12,428 nt of DNA from Bacillota bacterium. Its GTDB lineage: Bacteria; Bacillota; Clostridia; Lachnospirales; Lachnospiraceae. The stretch covers positions 1 to 12,428 of the forward strand of contig JAGFXQ010000198.1 in NCBI GenBank assembly GCA_017861355.1. Reading direction: 5' to 3'. The position numbers and the translations under genes are program-made. Shown here one piece after another: positions 1-6,515 of this stretch (position 1 is its first letter; the number at the start of each line of letters is the position of its first letter). The notes beneath the pieces were generated by a model, which did not search any database, was not told where the DNA came from, and saw nothing but the letters and a program-made list of their open reading frames with translations.

Positions 1-20
1 GCTACTTTTCTGTTCGGCAT
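1..20 (-). pseudogene. Fragment of a second cotJC copy at the window edge
   Basis: On the minus strand these bases read MPNRKVA, identical in protein to residues 49-55 of the complete CotJC encoded at 1936-2544. At the DNA level 18 of 20 bases match 2381-2400, and both differences fall at third codon positions (CCG/CCA, AAA/AAG). The match begins exactly at the ATG that overlaps the lipoprotein stop codon (TAATG) and fades upstream of it. It is either a 5'-truncated cotJC paralogue, possibly translated from this ATG by coupling, or the end of a duplicated or integrated segment. Only seven codons are visible, so the state of the gene cannot be judged; the assignment rests on the synonymous pattern of the match. 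Confidence 0.45.
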
Positions 21-991
21 TAAAATACTAACGGTACATAAGGAGCAATTATTTGATTGTCTCCTGCTATATTTAATTTTATATTAGGTTTTAAAAAAAT
101 AATTTTATCAGATAATTTTTTATATATTACATTTATTGTAATTACCTTTAAATTTTGTTTTTGTTGTAAGGTCATTTCAAAATTCAAAATTTTTTCAACT
201 TCTTTTTTCATTTTATCATCCTCTTTGAAATCCAAGGATATGATTTCTACATCTTTTTTTAAATCTTTAGGTATCTCTATATAAACATCATAATTTTTAT
301 TATAGTTTTCATTCACAGTTAAAAAAGTATAAGACGTTGTAAAGTTTTTATCTTTTTCAATCATTTCTATATAAGATGTAGGACTCTCAATTATCTTAAC
401 ATGGTTCTCTAATTCATTATAAATTCCTAAAAAAAAGTTGTTTGTATCTAAGCTAAATGAATAATCATCTAATTGCTTAAATAATACAGAAGTAATAGCA
501 ATATTCTCATCTTCATTATAGAAAAATAAATCATTAACATTTAGTACAAGTTCAAATGCATTTTCACCATATACTTTACATATATTAACATAATATTCAT
601 CCGATTCAAGAACTATATCATTACCTGATTTCAATGTGATTTTTGAAAATCTGTTAGATAATGCGTCATGTAAACTTTGTGGATCATCAGAAGTCTGAAC
701 TTTCCCATAAATACTTATAGTTTTATTTATTTCTGAATTTGCATTTGTATTATATAAAGTGGATACAATATAATTATCAATACTTATATAATTAACATAT
801 TCCTCCTTTTTTAGGTCATTAAAACTAATCTTAGAAATTGGCTGCTCCAGATCACTTAGCTTACTTTGATTATCATTGTCAGGAATTGTATTTTGACTGA
901 CTTTGATATCATCCTTTATATTATCAGCATTAGAACATGCCGTAAATAATAAGCATATGATAACTAAAATAATTAAAGTTTTCTCTTTCAT
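20..991 (-). CDS. Predicted lipoprotein of unknown family, 323 aa
   Basis: The N-terminus is a classic lipoprotein signal: charged MKEK, a hydrophobic stretch (about residues 5-15) and the lipobox LFTAC with Cys19 as the lipidation site. The mature protein should therefore be anchored to the outer face of the membrane. After the Cys comes a polar Asn/Asp/Ser-rich linker (about 20-50), then a mixed, Lys-, Asn- and Ile-rich body with no motif I recognise. GGAG at 999-1002 lies 7 bases from the ATG and supports this start. The gene is strongly AT-rich compared with the genes to its right, which suggests transfer. It follows the secreted-protein gene on the same strand, with a strong hairpin between them and only a lone TATACT (1018-1023) as a possible -10, so its expression may depend on readthrough. 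A role as partner or protective lipoprotein for the secreted protein is only a guess from position. Confidence 0.85.
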   Translation of the reverse strand: MKEKTLIILVIICLLFTACSNADNIKDDIKVSQNTIPDNDNQSKLSDLEQPISKISFNDLKKEEYVNYISIDNYIVSTLYNTNANSEINKTISIYGKVQTSDDPQSLHDALSNRFSKITLKSGNDIVLESDEYYVNICKVYGENAFELVLNVNDLFFYNEDENIAITSVLFKQLDDYSFSLDTNNFFLGIYNELENHVKIIESPTSYIEMIEKDKNFTTSYTFLTVNENYNKNYDVYIEIPKDLKKDVEIISLDFKEDDKMKKEVEKILNFEMTLQQKQNLKVITINVIYKKLSDKIIFLKPNIKLNIAGDNQIIAPYVPLVF

Positions 992-1046
992 AAATTTTCT
1001 CCATCAATAAGTTATTAAGTATATAGCTCACTCACAAAAATATTTG

Positions 1047-1095
1047 AAAACTACAAATAACTTTTATGTAAAATTTAAAAGTTATTTGTAGTTTT
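1047..1095 (-). terminator. 20-bp perfect hairpin, intrinsic terminator after the secreted-protein gene
   Basis: Bases 1047-1066 pair perfectly with 1076-1095 around a 9-base loop. The hairpin starts 6 bases past the stop codon of the gene at 1101-1721. On the minus strand the 3' arm ends in TTTT and is followed by an AT-rich tract containing TTTTT, as in an intrinsic terminator. It also lies 55 bases upstream of the lipoprotein start, so it would separate or attenuate expression of that gene. Confidence 0.75.
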
Positions 1096-1100
1096 TATTA

Positions 1101-1721
1101 TTATAATGATATTAATGAAAGAGCGTAATATGTATTATATGGAGCTCCATATACATAGCCTGGTGTTGTAGATACAACGGTATTTAGATATCTTTTAACT
1201 TGGTTAAAGGTTTTAAGAGGTTGGCTATATCTCATAATAATTGCACCTTTGTATCCAGCCGGTATATTAGTAGAATATGACTCTAATGCTGTAATCGTAT
1301 ACGATGCACTTGCATTAAAACCAACTGAAACAGTTACATAATATTCAAATCCTACCTCTACACTCATACCGCATGTGATGCCGAAGCTTCTAGACCCTTC
1401 ATAGGTAATTGTTGCTGGACCCGCACCATAATTAGTGATTTGAGTAAACCCATTATATGTAATATGGTTAATATTGGTTATTTCATATGAGTAATAGTCT
1501 GCTGCTATTGATTGTGTCTTAGAATCCTGCAGATTTTTAGTCATATTCCCTTTATAACACAAAGAATTAATATTTGGAGTAACAATTACTTTTGCAGGAG
1601 TTTGTCCGATTTCAATTACATTTTCATCATTTTGATTTGAATTTGCATACACTGTACTGTTTGGAATTATACTAGATACAAATAAAAACAAAATTAATAG
1701 ACTTAAAATTTTCTTTCTCAT
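1101..1721 (-). CDS. Secreted beta-rich protein of unknown family, 206 aa
   Basis: MRKK followed by a hydrophobic core and an A-x-A-like site (VYA, residues 24-26) forms a Sec signal peptide, giving a mature protein of about 180 residues. The mature part has no transmembrane helix. Residues 92-165 alternate small or polar with hydrophobic residues in short strands rich in Gly, Ser, Thr, Val and Tyr (for example GMSVEVGFEYYVTVSVG at about 118-134), followed by NIPAGYKG (152-159). This pattern recalls, but does not prove, the stem region of aerolysin/ETX-MTX2-type beta pore formers and related secreted beta proteins. Two cysteines (55 and 117) could form a disulfide. AAGG lies 7 bases before the ATG and supports the start. 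Codon use is AT-rich, unlike the cotJ genes beside it. I do not recognise the family. Confidence 0.8.
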   Translation of the reverse strand: MRKKILSLLILFLFVSSIIPNSTVYANSNQNDENVIEIGQTPAKVIVTPNINSLCYKGNMTKNLQDSKTQSIAADYYSYEITNINHITYNGFTQITNYGAGPATITYEGSRSFGITCGMSVEVGFEYYVTVSVGFNASASYTITALESYSTNIPAGYKGAIIMRYSQPLKTFNQVKRYLNTVVSTTPGYVYGAPYNTYYALSLISL

Positions 1722-1744
1722 TTAAAACCTTCATATTATTTTAT

Positions 1745-1785
1745 TGGTAATTACCACCTTTATTATACACATTTTTACTATTATA
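1745..1785 (-). promoter_or_regulatory. Possible promoter and operator of the secreted-protein gene
   Basis: On the minus strand there are two TATAAT hexamers (1762-1767 and 1780-1785), neither with a convincing -35. Just downstream of the nearer one is a perfect 12-bp palindrome, TGGTAATTACCA (1745-1756), which would overlap the start of transcription from that -10. A repressor site there is plausible, and a weak -35 would fit a gene that needs an activator. This is inferred from position and sequence only. Confidence 0.35.
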
Positions 1786-1861
1786 GAACATGTCGTATAT
1801 AGAAAATTTTATTCATTTCAGAGATTGCAACTTAAAAGCTTAAACTCGATGGGTTTAAAAT

Positions 1862-1884
1862 ACCCCGATCAAATTGATCGGGGT
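1862..1884 (-). terminator. Terminator of the cotJ operon
   Basis: ACCCCGATC (1862-1870) pairs with GATCGGGGT (1876-1884), with an extra A-T pair at the loop. This GC-rich stem lies about 50 bases past the cotJC stop. On the minus strand it is followed by TATTTTAAA; on the plus strand by TTAAATTTCG, so it could work in both directions. It marks the right border of the AT-rich island. Confidence 0.7.
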
Positions 1885-1935
1885 TAAATTTCGTTATCAC
1901 TACATCTTTCTATCTGACCTTATGATTACTATGAT

Positions 1936-2544
1936 TTATTTCGTAAAGTCAGCCGGGAATGCCGGATTGATTGCATAGAAGTTCCTGGAGTCAAGTTCAT
2001 CCTGGATCATACGAAGTGCTTCTCCAAATCTCTGGAAATGAACGATTTCTCTCTCTCTTAAGAACTTAATCGGGTCGCATACTTCCTGATCATGCACGAG
2101 GCGAAGAATATTGTCATAGGTCGTTCTTGCCTTCTGCTCTGCTGCCATATCCTCCACTAAATCGGTGATCGGGTCGCCTTTGCTCTGGAAGAAGGTAGCG
2201 CTATTCGGTATTCCACCTGCAGATTGCGGCCACAATCCAAGGGTATGATCTACATAATATTTCTCAAATCCACCCTCTAAGATCTCTGCCGGAGTAAGAT
2301 CTCTCGTTAACTGATGAACAATTGCACTTACCATTTCCATATGAGCAAGTTCTTCGGTTCCGATATCCGTTAAGAGACCTGCTACCTTTCTGTTTGGCAT
2401 AGAATAACGTTGCGACAGGTAGCGCATGGATGCTGCAAGCTCGCCATCGGGACCACCAAATTGGCTCATGATGACCTGTGCTAATCTCGGGTTTCTCTCT
2501 GTAATGTTAACCGGATGTTGTAATCTCTTCTCATAACTCCACAT
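1936..2544 (-). CDS. cotJC: Spore coat protein CotJC, manganese-catalase fold
   Basis: 202 aa, close to the usual CotJC length of about 190. The protein aligns with the di-manganese catalase family. The expected metal ligands are all present with the right spacing: Glu35, Glu65 and His68 (in GTEELAHMEM), Glu136 and His169, matching the E-E-H-E-H set of Lactobacillus manganese catalase. It could therefore dismutate hydrogen peroxide in the coat. CotJC proteins are deposited in the spore coat with CotJA. GGAAGG lies 9 bases before the ATG, and the gene starts 3 bases after the cotJB stop, so it is the last gene of the operon. Residues 49-55 are repeated at the left window edge. Confidence 0.95.
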   Translation of the reverse strand: MWSYEKRLQHPVNITERNPRLAQVIMSQFGGPDGELAASMRYLSQRYSMPNRKVAGLLTDIGTEELAHMEMVSAIVHQLTRDLTPAEILEGGFEKYYVDHTLGLWPQSAGGIPNSATFFQSKGDPITDLVEDMAAEQKARTTYDNILRLVHDQEVCDPIKFLREREIVHFQRFGEALRMIQDELDSRNFYAINPAFPADFTK

Positions 2545-2547
2545 ACC

Positions 2548-2805
2548 CTAGCACCTTCCTTCCCACGGCCAAGGTTCATCCACCCAGGTCCAACGATTAT
2601 CTACTTCAACACGATATGCTTCAATTGGTCCGTAACATTTGGTATATTCATGAACTGCTTCATTTCTTACCTTCGATACTTTGGTCCAATAATCTAAAGC
2701 GGCTCTGTCTGTCGGATGCGTATCCAGAAATAATCTGAGTTCATCGCAGACAAAGCTGGTAGCTTCAATACATGCAAATAATTTTTCTCTGCTATTTCCG
2801 TCCAT
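2548..2805 (-). CDS. cotJB: Spore coat protein CotJB
   Basis: This is the small middle protein of the cotJ operon. Family hallmarks are the central LFLDTHPTD, the downstream tyrosine-rich KCYGP segment, and the tryptophan-rich WTWVDEPWPWEG at the C-terminus. From the ATG at 2805 it is 85 aa (Bacillus CotJB is 87), with an AAGGGG 11 bases upstream. A start at the in-frame ATG at 2826 (92 aa) would overlap the end of cotJA by 20 bases, but has no good ribosome site. Its precise function in the coat is not known; it is needed for, or accompanies, CotJA and CotJC assembly. Confidence 0.93.
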   Translation of the reverse strand: MDGNSREKLFACIEATSFVCDELRLFLDTHPTDRAALDYWTKVSKVRNEAVHEYTKCYGPIEAYRVEVDNRWTWVDEPWPWEGRC

Positions 2806-2806
2806 C

Positions 2807-3100
2807 CTATTTACAACCCCTTCCATACCAGTTTAGGTCAAGCTCCTTAAACAAGGTTCCGTTTGCTAAAGCTTGAAACTCATTTTCATACAGATTGTGG
2901 AAACGTTGCCAGGGTACATAGCACATACCAATCGGGAAACGCTCCATATTATCATCAAAGCAGTCTCTTTCGTTCCTAGCCTCCGGTACATATCCGCTTG
3001 CAACATCACCGCAAACAGGTTCCATCGGTTTATAAACATTTCCACCTCGGTTATAGTTGCCGTTGTTCCCCGCCGTGCCGCGATACATCCGTCTATCCAT
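2807..3100 (-). CDS. cotJA: Spore coat protein CotJA
   Basis: The C-terminal half carries the CotJA signature: FPIGMCYVPWQ, then NLYENEFQALANGTLFKELDLNW. The reading frame is open up to an ATG at 3223 (138 aa), but I place the start at 3100. A near-perfect AAAGGAGAG (3110-3118) lies 9 bases before that ATG, and the 97-aa product fits the family (Bacillus CotJA is 82 aa). The N-terminal 30 residues are Gly/Asn/Arg-rich low-complexity sequence. There are four cysteines, including one next to the C-terminus, which could help coat cross-linking. In the known system CotJA and CotJC depend on each other for assembly in the coat. Confidence 0.92.
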   Translation of the reverse strand: MDRRMYRGTAGNNGNYNRGGNVYKPMEPVCGDVASGYVPEARNERDCFDDNMERFPIGMCYVPWQRFHNLYENEFQALANGTLFKELDLNWYGRGCK

Positions 3101-3200
3101 AAAGCCAGACTCTCCTTTCAATACATTCATTTTAGCGAACAACATGCCTATTTGTTTTGTTGTTCTATACATATTATGAAGAAAGGACAATTCGGTGCCT

Positions 3201-3216
3201 GTATCGAATTCGATAC
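3201..3216. promoter_or_regulatory. 16-bp perfect palindrome between the GH18 gene and cotJA
   Basis: GTATCGAATTCGATAC reads the same on both strands and ends at the last base of the GH18 stop codon. The gap between that stop and the preferred cotJA start is about 115 bases. Further down the gap, on the minus strand, CATAATAT (about 3172-3179) resembles a late sporulation -10 (CATAnnnT), with CACC 15 bases upstream. The palindrome could be a protein site or a short mRNA hairpin. Its function is unknown. Confidence 0.3.
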
Positions 3217-4505
3217 TATTCAATTAACTTGATGATATCAAAGCGAGCATTGATGGAGGTCCATAACTGTGGATAGTAGAACATGGTATTCCAAATCCCA
3301 CTGCCTTCGAGTGCATGATCTTTCACTATATCATTAATTGCATTAATACTGCGTACATCAATAAACCAAACGATATGTTTCACCGGGACCCCTAACACCT
3401 GGTAATAATTAAAGTAAGGTGTAATAGATACTTCATCAAATTCGATTACCGAATTCGTTTCAATCGCTAATTCTTGGACCGCATTCAACGTCATCGAGGT
3501 TGCAACAGATTGATTCGGTATATATGGTAGTTGCCAATCATATCCCAGAATCGGATTTCCAACCATTACCCTCTGTGATGGTATTCTTTCTACCAGAAAA
3601 TCAATGACTCTTTCAAAGTAGTTGATATTGGTGATTGGAGCGGGTGGATCATAATTCGCGCCCCATACGAATTTTAGAAAGATTATTCCATCGACATAAG
3701 GGCTAAGAGATGCATAGTCAATCTCCTCAATAAGAAAGTCTTCTTTCAACAGTTCCTGCGTGATATTAATCGTAATGATGAATATAAATCCTTCCTGCTT
3801 TAATCGCTGTGATACCTTACGGACAAAATTATTGTAGATCGGCAGGCTGCTCCGATCCAGATAATTGAATACCATGTTTATGCCATAATATCCCTTTTTC
3901 TTCATAAGCTCTACAAACTGATTAATACTCCGATCCTGGTATTCTTCATTTAGCAAAATACTATAGGCTGTCTGAACATCAGGCTCACCGGTAGTGGTTA
4001 GTGTTGAAACCATCAGAAGCGGCGCAACGCCATACTCCAAAGCAATTTTTATAATACTTTCATCCTCACGATATTGAATGATTTCTCCTCTATCTGCTGC
4101 TGTATAATTAAAAACGGAGAGATATGTTAAGTTTGGTAATATTTTTCTTAAGTTTTCCTGCTTGATAAATGCAAATACATAACCATTGGTTGTAATGCTA
4201 CGCTCTGTATTGTAGCTTATGACCAAAGTTTCACCCGGATAAATATACTCTCTTTCTGATAGAAATGAATTATTTCTGAGAATCTGCATAAGCGATACCT
4301 GATATAATTCTGCAATACTTTGCAAGGAATCTCCCTCCTGAACCACATGAACCTGCTTCGGGTATGCAATTATAAGTGCCTGCCCAATCAACAAAGTATA
4401 CGGGTAGCTAAGACCATTATCATAAGCTAATCGATCAACGGCAACGCCGAATCTTTCCGCTATAGCATCTATCGTATCCCTTTCTTGTACTACATAGATC
4501 TCCAT
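3216..4505 (-). CDS. Two-LysM GH18-fold spore protein (SleL/YaaH type), catalytic site lost
   Basis: 429 aa without a signal peptide, as usual for coat-located SleL/YaaH proteins. LysM1 spans about residues 2-48 (YVVQERDTIDAIAERFGV) and LysM2 about 52-97 (HVVQEGDSLQSIAELYQV); they should bind peptidoglycan. A GH18 TIM barrel fills about 105-429, with family landmarks such as PYVDGIIFLKFVWG, VMVGNPILGYDWQLP, and WFIDVRSI. The catalytic strand, normally DGVNIDFE in this family, reads YGINMVFN at 207-214: the two Asp and the catalytic Glu are Tyr207, Val212 and Asn214. Hydrolysis is therefore unlikely, and a binding or scaffold role in coat or cortex is more plausible. GAGG lies 6 bases before the ATG. 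It heads the cotJ cluster. Confidence 0.9.
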   Translation of the reverse strand: MEIYVVQERDTIDAIAERFGVAVDRLAYDNGLSYPYTLLIGQALIIAYPKQVHVVQEGDSLQSIAELYQVSLMQILRNNSFLSEREYIYPGETLVISYNTERSITTNGYVFAFIKQENLRKILPNLTYLSVFNYTAADRGEIIQYREDESIIKIALEYGVAPLLMVSTLTTTGEPDVQTAYSILLNEEYQDRSINQFVELMKKKGYYGINMVFNYLDRSSLPIYNNFVRKVSQRLKQEGFIFIITINITQELLKEDFLIEEIDYASLSPYVDGIIFLKFVWGANYDPPAPITNINYFERVIDFLVERIPSQRVMVGNPILGYDWQLPYIPNQSVATSMTLNAVQELAIETNSVIEFDEVSITPYFNYYQVLGVPVKHIVWFIDVRSINAINDIVKDHALEGSGIWNTMFYYPQLWTSINARFDIIKLIE

Positions 4506-4533
4506 AATTATCCTCGAACGTTACCATCATAAT

Positions 4534-4561
4534 AATATATGTGTGTAATGAATAAATATAT
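4534..4561 (-). promoter_or_regulatory. Sigma-E-like promoter of the GH18-cotJ operon
   Basis: On the minus strand CATATATT (4534-4541) fits the sigma-E -10 pattern CATAnnnT. ATATATT (4555-4561) lies 13 bases upstream and matches the ATATT core of the -35. It is about 30 bases before the start codon. The region is AT-rich, so a chance match is possible; the expectation that cotJ genes are mother-cell transcribed adds weight. Confidence 0.4.
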
Positions 4562-4661
4562 AATCCTTACTTTAATTATCTGAATGTTTTTCTATTGACT
4601 ATGATTCGATGATATATTTCAATTACTTGTATAAAATCAACAGATTTAGGACCGGAGTAGA

Positions 4662-4690
4662 TTGACATTGATACTATTTTACTATATATT
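4662..4690 (+). promoter_or_regulatory. Strong sigma-A promoter of the lipid kinase-VanZ operon
   Basis: TTGACA (4662-4667, perfect consensus), a 17-base spacer and TATATT (4685-4690, 5 of 6). Transcription would start near 4697, giving a leader of about 40 bases. No operator or riboswitch is evident, so expression is probably constitutive in vegetative cells. Confidence 0.8.
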
Positions 4691-4738
4691 TTAAGTAAGA
4701 ATAAGCTTTATTAGGTGCATAACAAGGGAGAATATTAC

Positions 4739-5608
4739 ATGTATCATTTCATAATTAATCCGAAATCCAGCTCCGGAAGAGGAATCCGCTTCTGGTGGGT
4801 GGTAAAGGATGAGCTGGACAAGCAAAAAATCGAATATAATGCAGTATTCACGAAACATATGGGACATGCTACAGAACTTGCAAGACAGATCTGCGAAGAA
4901 AATGCCGGAATTAAAAATATTGTCATTCTGGGTGGCGACGGAACTGTAAATGAAGTAATGAATGGGATTGATCATTTTGATGAGGTTCTTATTGGATATA
5001 TTCCCTCCGGTTCGAGTAATGATCTGGCAAGAAGTTTAAAGATACCAAAGGATCCTCTGGAAGCTTTATCACATACATTAAAGCCTACCAAGTTCAAATA
5101 TCTGGATCATGGAGTGATTAACTTTCTTGATAAAGTGCAGGCACCGCGACGTTTTACCTGTTCCAGCGGTATGGGTTATGATGCTTCTGTGTGTCTTGAA
5201 GTACAGGAATCTCCCTTGAAGAAGAGTCTTAACCGTTTTGGTGCCGGTAAATTTGTCTATATTGCAATTGCCATAAAGCAGGTCCTTGCTGCCTCACTTC
5301 TGATATCCAATATGATTCACAAATATGAAGGTGGTGGCCTACTCATGGCTCCGGGCGCTGATCCGACGGATGGACTGTTAACGGTTACACTGGTTCATGG
5401 GTTAAGTAGAGCTAAAGTATTCGTACTTCTACCGACGATCTTCACCGGTAAACATATAAAGCATAAAGGGGTGGAGACCTTCCACTGCTCCGAGATAGAA
5501 ATCAAGACAGATATAAACTGTGCAGTACATACCGACGGTGAAGTCCCTGCAGTATGCTCTCACATTAAGGTAGGCTGTGTTCACGAACAAATACGAATGA
5601 TTCTATAA
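4739..5608 (+). CDS. YegS/DgkB-family lipid (diacylglycerol-type) kinase
   Basis: 289 aa from the ATG at 4739, which has AAGGGAG 8 bases upstream; an in-frame GTG at 4715 precedes that ribosome site and is unlikely. The protein shows the catalytic-domain motifs of the family: FIINPKSSSGRG (5-15), LGGDGTVNEVMNG (64-76, nucleotide binding), and PSGSSNDLAR (89-98, where most members have GTGND). A late GYDASV segment and HTDGEVPA near the C-terminus belong to the second beta-sandwich domain. Members phosphorylate diacylglycerol or related lipids at the membrane; the exact lipid cannot be read from sequence. In Gram-positives DgkB recycles the diacylglycerol left by lipoteichoic acid synthesis. 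The stop overlaps the next gene's ATG (TAATG), so the two are translationally coupled. Confidence 0.92.
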   Translation: MYHFIINPKSSSGRGIRFWWVVKDELDKQKIEYNAVFTKHMGHATELARQICEENAGIKNIVILGGDGTVNEVMNGIDHFDEVLIGYIPSGSSNDLARSLKIPKDPLEALSHTLKPTKFKYLDHGVINFLDKVQAPRRFTCSSGMGYDASVCLEVQESPLKKSLNRFGAGKFVYIAIAIKQVLAASLLISNMIHKYEGGGLLMAPGADPTDGLLTVTLVHGLSRAKVFVLLPTIFTGKHIKHKGVETFHCSEIEIKTDINCAVHTDGEVPAVCSHIKVGCVHEQIRMIL

Positions 5609-6507
5609 TGAAAGCAGGCGTTAAGATGCAACGGAGAACCCATATTCAAGTTTCATCCTTGATTATATTTCTAAGTATTATTACGATTTCCATTCAATTT
5701 GTAATATATTATTTTTTTGCAGCATTCTATGTAATCTGGGGTGTCGCAATCTTGTTAACACTGATTAGCTGTCACCTTCTATTGGAACAGACCTCTACCT
5801 ATGAAGCTTGTTTCAATTATTCCTCGCTGATTCTGTTCATAAGTGCTGTGATTATTCTTTTATCCGTTCTGAACAAGGATCAAGCATTCTTGCCCTATAC
5901 CGGCACGATGCTTGGAATCGCTGTTATTGATTGGCTTCTGCCTTGCCTCTATTGTTTTATCCGGAATATGTTGGATTATGGAACACGTTTTGAGGATTAT
6001 AATTCCTTTTATCGGAATCATAGTCTTCTCTTCTTTGTTATCTACCTCGGTGTCCTTTGTTATGGATTTTTTGGGGCCAATGCTTTTCCCCTCGCTTATC
6101 GTGGTACTCTGGATGCTGCTAATATCATGCCCTTTGAAGCGATCACCATACTCATTGAAGATTACCTGTACGGAATTATACCTTTGAGCGATATTCTTAT
6201 CTATCTGTTGGTGCGTATTCTGATCTTCCTGCCTTATGGTTTCCAAGCAACGCTCCTGCTACGTAGGCAATCACGCCTCCCGAGATTCTTAGCGCTGTTC
6301 TTTCTTCCCGTTATCCTTGAGATTACCCAGTACATAATTATCCCTCAGCGTGCAGACATTGATGATATCATCTATGCGATGCTCGGAGGTATTCTGGGAT
6401 CTCTTCTGTATTATCTATGCAATCTGATCTTCCGTGCCTTTACCGGCAAGAATTTTCTCACGAAAGATACCGATTATCCCTTTGCAAACAGCGGATTGCA
6501 TTTTTAA
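5608..6507 (+). CDS. VanZ-family membrane protein
   Basis: 299 aa with about eight hydrophobic segments (roughly 17-37, 38-59, 72-90, 98-117, 137-157, 196-216, 226-244 and 254-275). The C-terminal half has the VanZ-like signature: NIMPFEAI, then FLPYGF, then LEITQ (Glu238, Gln241), and QRADIDDIIYAMLGGILG (Arg248, Asp250, Asp252, Asp253). The N-terminal extension is longer than in plain VanZ. VanZ proteins are linked to low-level teicoplanin resistance, but most chromosomal members have no proven function. The start at 5608 overlaps the kinase stop by one base; the in-frame ATG at 5626 is an alternative. There is no terminator between its stop and the converging helicase stop 8 bases on. Confidence 0.88.
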   Translation: MKAGVKMQRRTHIQVSSLIIFLSIITISIQFVIYYFFAAFYVIWGVAILLTLISCHLLLEQTSTYEACFNYSSLILFISAVIILLSVLNKDQAFLPYTGTMLGIAVIDWLLPCLYCFIRNMLDYGTRFEDYNSFYRNHSLLFFVIYLGVLCYGFFGANAFPLAYRGTLDAANIMPFEAITILIEDYLYGIIPLSDILIYLLVRILIFLPYGFQATLLLRRQSRLPRFLALFFLPVILEITQYIIIPQRADIDDIIYAMLGGILGSLLYYLCNLIFRAFTGKNFLTKDTDYPFANSGLHF

Positions 6508-6515
6508 ATACTTCC

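Noticed and set aside
1..1860. Insertion sequence or prophage in the AT-rich island
   Set aside because: No transposase, integrase, terminal inverted repeats or phage genes are visible within the window; only the cotJC repeat hints at integration.
3101..3223. ATG at 3223 as the cotJA start
   Set aside because: It would overlap the GH18 gene and give an N-terminal extension unlike the family, while the ATG at 3100 has an excellent ribosome site.
2873..3232. 119-aa plus-strand ORF opposite cotJA
   Set aside because: It lies antisense to cotJA, whose product has a clear family signature and strong ribosome site; the ORF has no plausible start signal or recognisable product.
4715..4738. GTG at 4715 as start of the lipid kinase
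   Set aside because: It lies upstream of the AAGGGAG ribosome site that serves the ATG at 4739, and the added residues precede the conserved N-terminal strand.
5860..6246. 128-aa minus-strand ORF inside the VanZ-like gene
   Set aside because: It is antisense to a well-supported membrane protein and has low-complexity composition expected from the complementary strand.
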